From the NCBI RefSeq assembly GCF_014696435.1, contig NZ_JACJQG010000037.1, forward strand, positions 24,736 through 88,735: a DNA stretch of 64,000 nt, given 5' to 3'. The position numbers and the translations under genes were made by a program. Origin of the DNA: Calothrix anomala FACHB-343. Its GTDB lineage: Bacteria; Cyanobacteriota; Cyanobacteriia; Cyanobacteriales; Nostocaceae. Below the pieces are notes generated by a model, which saw only the letters and a program-made list of their open reading frames with translations, did no database searches and was not told the DNA's origin. Shown piece after piece: positions 10,939 through 18,224 of this stretch; the first letter of the stretch is position 1; each line of letters opens with the position of its first letter.

Positions 10939-11694
10939 TTAAACAACATTTAAACGACTGAGGAAAATACGTAGGCGATCGCTTTGAGGATAAGTTAAAA
11001 CTTCATGGGCTGAACCTTGTTCCACGACAACGCCGCGATCTAAAAATATGACTCGATGCGCGACTTCTCGCGCAAATTGCATTTCATGGGTAACGACTAC
11101 CATTGTCATTCCTTCCGCCGCTAATTGCTGCATGACTTGTAGCACTTCACCAACCAATTCGGGATCTAAAGCGCTGGTAGGTTCATCAAACAACATAATC
11201 TGCGGATTCATACATAAACTCCGCGCAATCGCTACACGTTGTTTTTGTCCCCCAGAAAGTTGTTCTGGATAGGCTGATGCTTTATCAAACAGCCCGACTT
11301 TTTCTAGATATAATCCGGCTAATTGAGCGCTTTCTTTGGGTGTTTTCCCTAAAACTTTACGGGGAGCAAGTGTGAGATTTTCTAATACGCTGAGGTGGGG
11401 AAATAAGTTAAATTGTTGAAAAACCATACCCACTTGGGTTCTCAGTTCCCGCAATTGAGTGTAGTTAATCTCAGATTGTGATAAATCTATACCATTAACT
11501 ATTAAACGCCCGTGATTAATGGTTTCTAAACGATTAAAACAACGCAGTAAAGTACTTTTACCACAGCCGGAAGAACCAATCACCGCCACTACCTCGCCGC
11601 GATTGATTTCGCCTGTGATTCCTTGAAGAACTTTTAGGGAACCGAAGCTTTTTTCGATATTCTCAAAAGTAATCGCTGATGGGAAATTGTTCAT
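10939..11694 (-). CDS. Polar/basic amino acid ABC transporter, ATP-binding protein
   Basis: 251-aa ATPase of the GlnQ/HisP family. Walker [12 protein letters not shown]-loop [11 protein letters not shown], signature LSGGQKQR, Walker [14 protein letters not shown] and the switch His in [10 protein letters not shown] are all intact. It starts 21 bp from the divergent fused binding protein/permease gene and is its obvious partner; together they form a Bgt-type importer for glutamine and basic amino acids (function by family, specificity inferred). The cyanobacterial equivalent is called BgtA, but orthology cannot be shown here because such ATPases are shared and numerous. Confidence 0.9.
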   Translation of the reverse strand: MNNFPSAITFENIEKSFGSLKVLQGITGEINRGEVVAVIGSSGCGKSTLLRCFNRLETINHGRLIVNGIDLSQSEINYTQLRELRTQVGMVFQQFNLFPHLSVLENLTLAPRKVLGKTPKESAQLAGLYLEKVGLFDKASAYPEQLSGGQKQRVAIARSLCMNPQIMLFDEPTSALDPELVGEVLQVMQQLAAEGMTMVVVTHEMQFAREVAHRVIFLDRGVVVEQGSAHEVLTYPQSDRLRIFLSRLNVV

Positions 11695-11715
11695 GAGATT
11701 TGAGGGAAATCAATA

Positions 11716-13215
11716 ATGGCTGGATTGGCTCAGGTACCTTGGCTAAACTCGTTAGTCGCTACAGTATTGAGTTTATTTTTACTCGTTGGCTGTAGCGTTA
11801 ATTCTACTTTAGGAAAAACTCTGCGGGTTGCTAATGAACCAGCGTTTCCACCTTTTGAGTTTCTCGGAAGTGGCGGTAAGTTGCAAGGTTTTTCGATTGA
11901 TTTGATGCAGGCGATCGCAACTGCGGCTAATTTTAAAATAGAAATTCAAAGCATACCCTTTGATGGTATGATCCCAGCTTTGCAAGCTAAAACCGTAGAT
12001 GCGGCAATTAGTTCGATTACCATTAGCGAAGAGAGAAGCAAAACAGTTTCCTTTTCTCGTCCTTATTTTAAAGCGGGATTAGCGATCGCCATTCGCGCAG
12101 ACAATCAAGATATTACTAACCTGGATACGCTGCAAAATAAACGAATTGCTGTACAAATTGGTACAACTGGCGCTAAAAAAGCCCAGAGTATTCCCGGAGC
12201 AAAAATTCGCAGTTTTGATTCTGCACCCCTAGCCCTGCAAGAATTAGCCAATGGTAATGTGGATGCAGTCATTAACGATGCTACCGTAACTTTATACGCC
12301 ATTAATACTGGCAATCTCAAGGGGTTAAAAGTAGTAGAGCAATTGGTCACAGAAGAATATTATGGCATTGCCACAGCGCAAAACTCAGCAAATCTAGTAT
12401 TAATTAACGACGGACTCGATAAAATCCTCAAAAATGGCACCTACGCCCAAATTTATCGCCAATGGTTTAAAGCCGAGCCTCCAAACTTACCAGCTACATC
12501 ACCTTTCGAGCAACAAACGGGTAGCACCAGTGGCATATTCTATTCATTAAACATCATTTGGCGTTCTTTCCCCATACTTCTACAAGGCGTATTGGTGACA
12601 TTACAATTAACAGTACTATCTGTAGTTCTGGGATTAATTGGTGGTTCCCTGCTAGGTATGATTCGCCTTTCCCAGATCGCATATTTGCGTTGGTTGGCGC
12701 GCGCTTATATAGATTTTTTCCGAGGAACGCCTTTACTCGTGCAGATTTTTATGATTTATTTTGGCATACCTGCACTCATCCAAGAACTTGGTTTAACTTT
12801 TTCTTTCGATCGCTTAATTGCAGGGGTAATCGCCTTAACATTAAATAGCGCCGCCTATATTGCAGAAATCGTCCGCGCTGGGATTCAATCAATAGAACCA
12901 GGACAAGCTGAAGCTTCACAATCTCTTGGTTTAAGTTCTTTGCAAACCATGCGTTATGTAGTTTTCCCTCAAGCTTTCCGCCGGATGATTCCACCTTTGG
13001 GGAATGAATTTATTAGTTTATTGAAAGATACTACTTTAGTTTCTGTAATTGGCTTGGAAGAACTTACCCGCAAAGGACAGTTGATTGTTGCAGATAATTA
13101 TCGCGCCTTTGAGATTTACGTTGCTGTAGCGATATTATACCTCTGCTTAACACTGCTATCTTCTCAAGCATTTAGTCGCCTAGAAGTCTGGATGAATCCG
13201 GTGAAACGTTCTTGA
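11716..13215 (+). CDS. bgtB: Fused amino acid-binding protein and ABC permease (BgtB-type)
   Basis: 499 aa. An N-terminal lipoprotein-type signal ends in LLVGC (Cys26). A periplasmic solute-binding domain (about 32-255; LRVANEPAFPPFEF, ITISEERSKTVSFSRPY, IGTTGAKKA) is followed by a His/Glu-family permease (about 275-490) with the ATPase-contact EAA loop EASQSLGLSSLQTMRYVVFP. This single-chain GlnH-GlnP arrangement is the BgtB architecture known from cyanobacteria, used for uptake of glutamine and basic amino acids. The ATPase is the divergent neighbour. GAGGG precedes the ATG. The 21-bp gap between the two start codons leaves no room for two separate promoters. Confidence 0.88.
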   Translation: MAGLAQVPWLNSLVATVLSLFLLVGCSVNSTLGKTLRVANEPAFPPFEFLGSGGKLQGFSIDLMQAIATAANFKIEIQSIPFDGMIPALQAKTVDAAISSITISEERSKTVSFSRPYFKAGLAIAIRADNQDITNLDTLQNKRIAVQIGTTGAKKAQSIPGAKIRSFDSAPLALQELANGNVDAVINDATVTLYAINTGNLKGLKVVEQLVTEEYYGIATAQNSANLVLINDGLDKILKNGTYAQIYRQWFKAEPPNLPATSPFEQQTGSTSGIFYSLNIIWRSFPILLQGVLVTLQLTVLSVVLGLIGGSLLGMIRLSQIAYLRWLARAYIDFFRGTPLLVQIFMIYFGIPALIQELGLTFSFDRLIAGVIALTLNSAAYIAEIVRAGIQSIEPGQAEASQSLGLSSLQTMRYVVFPQAFRRMIPPLGNEFISLLKDTTLVSVIGLEELTRKGQLIVADNYRAFEIYVAVAILYLCLTLLSSQAFSRLEVWMNPVKRS

Positions 13216-13230
13216 ATTATTTGTCAGAGG

Positions 13231-13305
13231 CAGAGACGCGATGAATCAGAGACGCGATGAATCAGAGACGCGATGAATCAGAGACGCGATGAATCGCGTC
13301 TCTAC
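13231..13305. repeat. Four tandem 16-mers ending in a palindrome
   Basis: Four exact copies of cagagacgcgatgaat (13231-13294), then cgcgtctctac, which pairs with the last unit to give GAGACGCGATgaATCGCGTCTC. Single-copy versions of the palindrome are at 14440, 22189 and 39920. Confidence 0.85.
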
Positions 13306-13420
13306 AAGATGTTCCCCTGTATAAATTTATTTTCGGGGAAAATTAATCTGTATTAATGCCTTGATTTCCAGCCTAAATTTACCGATACTGAGTAATTGCA
13401 GGCATTGCCCCAAAATCAAC

Positions 13421-14020
13421 ATGAAATCTCTGCACCGTCCAGATCTCTATGGTTGGTCTCATTTTAATCCCGCTAGAAATATTGATTTCAACGGGATTGC
13501 TTGGATTCGTCCCCAAGGGAATATTCTCATCGATCCAGTGGCTTTATCAAACCATGATTGGAATCACATTACATCCCTGGGTGGTGTAGCTTGGATTGTA
13601 GTGACAAATTCCGATCATATTAGGTCAACTCCAGAAATTGCTAATCAAACTTATGCCAAAATAGCAGCACCAGCAGGAGAGAAAGATAATTTTCCCATAG
13701 CTTGCGATCGCTGGTTGGTTGATGGTGAAGAGGTAGTTCCGGGATTAAAGGTGATTGAACTCCAAGGTTCTAAAACCCCTGGTGAATTAGCGCTATTACT
13801 AGAGGAAACAACTTTAATTACTGGAGATTTAGTCAGGGCGCACAAAGCCGGTAATTTGACCATTTTACCACAAGAAAAGCTGGTAAATCGCCAAGAAGCA
13901 GTGGCATCTGTGCAGAGATTAGCAGCGCTAACTGAGGTAGAAGCTGTATTAGTTGGGGATGGGTGGTCAATTTTTCGCGATGGACGCGATCGCTTAAAGG
14001 AACTTGTGGCAAGTTTATAG
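13421..14020 (+). CDS. Degenerate metallo-beta-lactamase-fold protein
   Basis: 199 aa from the ATG at 13421 (MKSLHRPDLYGWSHFNP); a TTG at 13361 is the alternative. The order GNILIDPVAL, VVTNSDHIRS, LITGDLVRAH, AVLVGDGWSIF follows the MBL fold, but the HxHxDH motif is reduced to NSDH and the second metal-binding histidine region reads TPGELAL. Catalytic zinc binding is therefore doubtful. It may be a binding or regulatory protein, or use a different metal. Starts shortly after the BgtB gene on the same strand, but the 16-mer array intervenes. Confidence 0.7.
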   Translation: MKSLHRPDLYGWSHFNPARNIDFNGIAWIRPQGNILIDPVALSNHDWNHITSLGGVAWIVVTNSDHIRSTPEIANQTYAKIAAPAGEKDNFPIACDRWLVDGEEVVPGLKVIELQGSKTPGELALLLEETTLITGDLVRAHKAGNLTILPQEKLVNRQEAVASVQRLAALTEVEAVLVGDGWSIFRDGRDRLKELVASL

Positions 14021-14072
14021 TTATTTAGGCGATCGGATTGAGTCAAGATGCGATCGCCAAGTAAATTAATTA

Positions 14073-14387
14073 TTAGCGATCCAAACGCGCTTTGAGATCG
14101 GCTGCAAAGTCTTCATATCTTCTCAGGGGAGTTACCTCTACCTGAACGCGCTGACCATTTTTCTGGATAATGGGTAAATCTAAGAGAATTTGATCCAACA
14201 GATCGGGAGTAGGAACATTAACAATCGCAATGACCCTTCTGGTACCAACACACTTCCATAAATCTACAACTACCCCTGCTTCTTTTGCTTTGAGCGCCGC
14301 ATCAGCTTCTTCCGCCCAAATTGCAAATAGTTCTTTCTGAGATACATTATCAGGGTATTCTACATGAAAATCTAAGTGGTACAGCAT
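14073..14387 (-). CDS. Muconolactone isomerase-like (ferredoxin-fold) protein
   Basis: 104 aa, MLYHLDFHVEYPDNVSQKEL..., with the DLWKCVGTRRVIAIVNV centre and PLRRYEDF end typical of the muconolactone delta-isomerase family. No aromatic degradation genes lie nearby, so the true substrate is unknown; cyanobacterial members are usually annotated only by fold. Monocistronic. Confidence 0.75.
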   Translation of the reverse strand: MLYHLDFHVEYPDNVSQKELFAIWAEEADAALKAKEAGVVVDLWKCVGTRRVIAIVNVPTPDLLDQILLDLPIIQKNGQRVQVEVTPLRRYEDFAADLKARLDR

Positions 14388-14439
14388 AATAATTCACATC
14401 TTTAACCAACCACTAGATATAGTATCAGGATGATTGCTT

Positions 14440-14462
14440 AGAGACGCGATGAATCGCGTCTG
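14440..14462. repeat. Dispersed palindrome GAGACGCGAT..ATCGCGTCTC
   Basis: agagacgcgatgaatcgcgtct, one copy. Other copies are at 13279, 22189 and 39920; each is followed by tgtac, ctac or ttgcc. Confidence 0.8.
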
Positions 14463-14491
14463 TACAATTGTCATTGGTAAGATTTTTTAGA

Positions 14492-15028
14492 TTAATCGTC
14501 ATCATCGTCATCTACAGAATTTAGTGATTCCTCAGTAGTTCCAGATTTATGATGACTTTTATGGCTAAAAAATAGGCGTTTGAGCTTTTTTACGCCGCTT
14601 AAGGTTATTAAAGTCAGTATTCCTCCTAATAATCCCATTTGCCACAAACCACAGCCAATAGCTGCACCTAGTCCTGCCGCAGTCCAAATACAAGCAGCAG
14701 TGGTTAAGCCACGTACTTTTGGCGTAGTCGATTTTCTTGGCGATTCTTGAAGAATCAACCCCGCACCGAGAAACCCTACACCAGTTGCGACACCCTGAAT
14801 TGTGCGACTCAACGCATTGGTAGACACAAAGGTACTATCGCCTTCAGCCTGCAAAGGTATCATTACAAATAAGGCCGCTCCCATACTTACCAGCATGAAC
14901 GTTCTCATCCCTGCTGGTCTACCTCCTTGCTGACGATTCCAGCCGATCGTGCAGCCTACTATCAAGGCTAGAGTCAGTCTGAAGGCTATATCTAGCCAAT
15001 CATCAGCATGAATTAACATCGGCCCCAT
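14492..15028 (-). CDS. MgtC/SapB-family membrane protein
   Basis: 178 aa. About four transmembrane segments with the family core TLALIVGCTIGWNRQQ, GRPAGMRTFMLVSMGAAL, GVGFLGAGLIL and VRGLTTAACIWTAAGLGAA (family block shown shortened). It ends in a cytosolic tail with seven consecutive aspartates. MgtC proteins are inner-membrane factors linked to Mg limitation and ATP synthase modulation; the cyanobacterial role is not established. The Asp tail could bind divalent cations (inference). Start is M1 or M4. Confidence 0.88.
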   Translation of the reverse strand: MGPMLIHADDWLDIAFRLTLALIVGCTIGWNRQQGGRPAGMRTFMLVSMGAALFVMIPLQAEGDSTFVSTNALSRTIQGVATGVGFLGAGLILQESPRKSTTPKVRGLTTAACIWTAAGLGAAIGCGLWQMGLLGGILTLITLSGVKKLKRLFFSHKSHHKSGTTEESLNSVDDDDDD

Positions 15029-15893
15029 TATTATATTGCTCCTAGCTAGATAACTGAATTTTTCGCCTATTCTCCATAGACTGAAGCGCGATCGCTCTTT
15101 CGTTACACTTTACGTTAAGTAAATTAGTATACATAAAAATGCTATTAGGCTCGTCCTCTTAGCGATAGAAACTTTCTCTGAGCATGAGAAAACCCTCTTG
15201 CTAGACTCAGAAGAATATGCGATACTTCTTATCCAGGGCTAAAATACAGTATGTCTATCGGCTTACCGTAGTTTACAGGTATAAGACTTATGCAGCTATT
15301 ATCGTCCATTACCACCGAAAATTATAGATATTGTTTAGTAGAATTTATGACTAATAAATATTGCTGTATCGACTGTAACAGTAATTATAAATAGATTGTG
15401 AAATATTACATAAAAGTTTGTCAACCGTTAATACTCAACAGGCAAAACTGATACTTTTCCCAACCTTAATAGTATTGGGATAAAACTAATCGATCAAAGT
15501 ACTAGTAATCAAGTTTATACCTCCGTTCCTGTGTAGCAGATGGATATTTATATTCATCTGCTACCTTTCTCAAAAATGGACTCAGCTATTTCTGAAAATT
15601 GAATTTAATTAAGTCAGTAAAAAGGGAGCATCCCAAATGTGCAAAAACGCCCTCACCCTATAAGGGTGGGGCTAGAAATACCAAGCCTGCCTTCGCAGGC
15701 TATCAAACTTTTAGCCTGCGAAGGCAGGCTTTGTTGGTATAGCAATACCCTTCTAGGGTATTGCGTCAAAATTGGGATGCTACCAGTAAAAATGCTTCTT
15801 ACCTCTTATTTATGGGTATTATCTTTTTACTTTTTACTTTTTACTTTTTACTTATTAAAGAAGTCCTATGTTTATTGTTCAAAGGAGAATGAT
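15029..15893. other. Gene-free spacer between the MgtC-like gene and the DUF7219-like remnant
   Basis: AT-rich. It contains a 161-bp palindromic element (15624-15784) and a short t-rich 'ttactttt' direct repeat (15829-15852). I see no gene or structured RNA in 15029-15600. Confidence 0.55.
15624..15784 (+). repeat. 161-bp palindromic miniature element, family D, copy 1
   Basis: Ends gggagcatcccaa and ttgggatgctacc. In the centre two exact inverted 18-nt arms (agcctgccttcgcaggct at 15684-15701; its complement at 15713-15730) flank the loop ATCAAACTTTT. Each arm is itself a small hairpin. The second copy, at 18032, has the loop inverted. Confidence 0.9.
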
Positions 15894-16143
15894 ATGACAA
15901 AAGAATCAGATTTTCTGGCGGAATTATGCGATTTTTCTATTATATCCGCGTAGTTCTTACTACGGACAATTTCAGCCAGAGTATGTAGTTTTTAATGCCA
16001 ATCTCCAAGAATTTTCGCAGCGAGTAAGTTATATTTGCGATTTGCAAACAGGTGGTAAAATTTCTCCAGAAGAAGCTTACAAACAAATTCATGTACTCTG
16101 GAAACAATTAAAACGAGCTAAAAAAGAATTACATATTAAGTAG
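15894..16143 (+). pseudogene. Frameshifted small cyanobacterial protein (DUF7219-like)
   Basis: A good SD (AAAGGAG) precedes ATG 15894, which reads MTKESDFLAELCDFSIISA and stops at 15953. The family-like body lies in another frame: LLYPRSSYYGQF, PEYVVFNANLQEF, RVSYICDLQTGGKISPEEAY, ending at TAG 16141-16143. Removing 22 nt around the direct repeat gattttct/gatttttct would restore ESDFLLYPRSSYYGQF. The family name is from memory of similar ~75-aa cyanobacterial proteins. A sequencing error cannot explain a 22-nt change easily, so a broken gene is likely. It lies 24 bp upstream of mtnD. Confidence 0.65.
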
Positions 16144-16167
16144 ACGCGATCGCTTTGAGGAAGATTT

Positions 16168-16719
16168 ATGGCGATACTCAAACTAGAAAATGGCACTGAA
16201 TACCAGAATTTACCAGAAATTACCAGAGAATTGGCAGCTTTGAATATTCAACTCAATTATTGGGATATAGGAAGCGATCGCCAATTACATCAATTATTAG
16301 CCCAAGATAGCCTCAACGAAGCCGAGAAAGAACAAGTACTGCAAGCATTAGATGGCTATTTTCAGCAATTGCAACAAACAGCCGGCTATCAATCGCGAGA
16401 TTTGATTGTACTACATCCCGGAATTGCCAACTTAGATGAGTTACTAGTTAAATTTGCATCAATTCACACCCACGCTGATGATGAAGTGCGCTACATCATC
16501 GATGGCGAAGCAGTTTTTGGCTTTGTCCGTCCTGATGGTAGCCAAGTAGAATTAACAGTGCAACCACAAGAATATATCAACGTCCCCGCCAATACCGAAC
16601 ATTGGTTTCATCTGACGCCAGCCAAGCGAGTCAAAGCCGTGCGTTATTTTATTAGCACGGAAGGCTGGGTTCCTGAGTATACAGCCAAAGAAATTCGCAT
16701 TCCCCAAGCTGTAGGCTGA
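16168..16719 (+). CDS. mtnD: Acireductone dioxygenase
   Basis: 183-aa cupin enzyme of the methionine salvage pathway. It oxidises acireductone to formate and 4-methylthio-2-oxobutanoate (Fe form) or gives an off-pathway product (Ni form). Metal ligands are visible as His100, His102 and Glu106 in HTHADDEVRY and His145 in TEHWF. First gene of the tight mtnD-mtnX-mtnB run, with GAGGAAG just before the ATG. Full family length. Confidence 0.93.
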   Translation: MAILKLENGTEYQNLPEITRELAALNIQLNYWDIGSDRQLHQLLAQDSLNEAEKEQVLQALDGYFQQLQQTAGYQSRDLIVLHPGIANLDELLVKFASIHTHADDEVRYIIDGEAVFGFVRPDGSQVELTVQPQEYINVPANTEHWFHLTPAKRVKAVRYFISTEGWVPEYTAKEIRIPQAVG

Positions 16720-16754
16720 AATAAGAAAAACAATCGAGACTGGGAGGATAAAAA

Positions 16755-17384
16755 TTGAGGCGAATTGTCTTTTGCGACTTTGACGGGACGATTACAACCG
16801 AAGAAACCTTTGTTGCAGTTTTAAAAAAGTTTGCACCAGAACTATCAGCAAAATTACTGCCCCAAATGTATGCCAGAGAACTGACACTGCGACAGGGAGT
16901 CAGACAAATTCTCGAATCAATTCCCGCTTCACGCTACAACGAAATTTTGGAATTTACCCAAACCCAACCAATTCGCCCCGGATTTGTCCAATTACTCGAT
17001 TTTCTGGAATTTCAGGGAGTACCGTTAGTGGTAATTTCTGGTGGGTTGCGAGGAATGGTAGAAACTGTTCTCGATAGATTAGTGGAACGAGTTCATGGGA
17101 TCTATGCGGTGGATGTAGATACTAATGGTTCCCACTTAAAAGTTATTTCCCCCTATGAGGGAGGTACAGAACTAGTTGCCAAAGTCGAAATCATGTCTAA
17201 ATACCCAGCTTATCAAAAGATTGCGATCGGTGATTCCTTAACCGATTTAAATATGGGATTGCAAGCTTCTGTGATCTTCGCACGCGATCGCCTAGCCGAA
17301 TATTTAGATGAGCAAAAAAAACCCTACATTCCTTGGGATAATTTCTCGCAAATTCGCGAACATCTAGTGAAAATGTGGAAATGA
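16755..17384 (+). CDS. mtnX: 2-hydroxy-3-keto-5-methylthiopentenyl-1-phosphate phosphatase
   Basis: 209-aa HAD phosphatase that dephosphorylates HK-MTPenyl-1-P to acireductone, the substrate of MtnD. HAD motif I is CDFDGTITTEET (Asp8, Asp10), motif II VVISGG, and the acidic motif GDSLTDLNMG. The start is TTG, chosen because GGGAGGA sits about 7 nt upstream and MRRIVFCDFDGT matches the family N-terminus. It overlaps mtnB by ATGA. Use of MtnX implies a separate MtnW (RuBisCO-like) enolase elsewhere; none is in the window. Confidence 0.92.
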   Translation: MRRIVFCDFDGTITTEETFVAVLKKFAPELSAKLLPQMYARELTLRQGVRQILESIPASRYNEILEFTQTQPIRPGFVQLLDFLEFQGVPLVVISGGLRGMVETVLDRLVERVHGIYAVDVDTNGSHLKVISPYEGGTELVAKVEIMSKYPAYQKIAIGDSLTDLNMGLQASVIFARDRLAEYLDEQKKPYIPWDNFSQIREHLVKMWK

Positions 17385-18007
17385 CAACCCCCAACCGCAC
17401 AGATCCGCGCTTGGAACTCATCAACACCGCCCGCAGCTTTTATCAAAAAGGTTGGATGGTAGGAACAGCCGGAAATCTTTCCATCCGCCTAGCCGATGGT
17501 AGCTTTTGGATTACAGCTAGCGGTCGTTCTAAAGGCGAATTATTACTGAGTGACTTTGTTTGCATTGATGCCAGTGGCAAAGTCCAAGCATCATCAATTG
17601 ATGTCAAACCTTCCGCCGAAACTGCGATTCATCAAATACTTTATACCCTCTTCCCAGAAGCACAAGCTTGTTACCATATACACTCAGTTGAGTCTAATTT
17701 AGTTACCAACTTTACCCCAGAAGATGACCTTCCCTTACCACCTTTAGAAATGCTCAAAGGCTTAGGAGTTTACGCAGATAATCCCAGTTGTGTAATCCCC
17801 ATCTTCGCCAATCATTTGCAAGTTTCCCGCATCGCAGCAGAAATTCAACAGCGCTTTACCAATACCTCAGCACAAATCCCTGCCCTCCTCATCCGCAATC
17901 ATGGTGTCACAGTTTGGGCATCTTCCCCCACAGCAGCCCGTAATTATATCGAAATCATAGAATACATATTCCGCTACATGGTTGGTGCTCGCAGTCTGGG
18001 AATTTAG
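17381..18007 (+). CDS. mtnB: Methylthioribulose-1-phosphate dehydratase
   Basis: 208-aa class II aldolase-fold zinc enzyme that dehydrates MTRu-1-P to the diketone. Zinc ligands His99/His101 (CYHIHSVES) and the NHG histidine near the C-terminus are present, with the conserved GTAGNLSIR and TASGRSKGEL segments. The ATG overlaps the mtnX stop (ATGA), indicating translational coupling; a GTG 6 nt earlier is the alternative. Last gene of the operon; a family D element begins 25 bp after its stop codon and may act as the end of the transcript. Confidence 0.92.
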   Translation: MTTPNRTDPRLELINTARSFYQKGWMVGTAGNLSIRLADGSFWITASGRSKGELLLSDFVCIDASGKVQASSIDVKPSAETAIHQILYTLFPEAQACYHIHSVESNLVTNFTPEDDLPLPPLEMLKGLGVYADNPSCVIPIFANHLQVSRIAAEIQQRFTNTSAQIPALLIRNHGVTVWASSPTAARNYIEIIEYIFRYMVGARSLGI

Positions 18008-18031
18008 CAGGAAAGGAAAGGCTGTGATTTA

Positions 18032-18192
18032 GGGAGCATCCCAAATGTGCAAAAACGCCCTCACCCTATAAGGGTGGGGCTAGAAATACCAAGCCTGCCT
18101 TCGCAGGCTAAAAGTTTGATAGCCTGCGAAGGCAGGCTTTGTTGGTATAGCAATACCCTTCTAGGGTATTGCGTCAAAATTGGGATACTCCC
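18032..18192 (+). repeat. 161-bp palindromic miniature element, family D, copy 2
   Basis: Nearly identical to 15624-15784 and in the same orientation, but the 11-nt loop between the 18-nt arms reads AAAAGTTTGAT (18110-18120), the exact reverse complement of the loop in copy 1. The two copies bracket the mtn operon. Confidence 0.9.
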
Positions 18193-18224
18193 GTGATTTA
18201 TACCGCCTTTCCCTCTTCATATCA

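Noticed and set aside
10939-13215. Separate binding protein and permease genes
   Set aside because: One continuous frame covers both with a short linker; it is a true BgtB-type fusion.
15639-15953. A 104-codon open frame across the 161-bp element
   Set aside because: It runs through the palindromic element and ends in the frameshifted small gene; no SD at its start.
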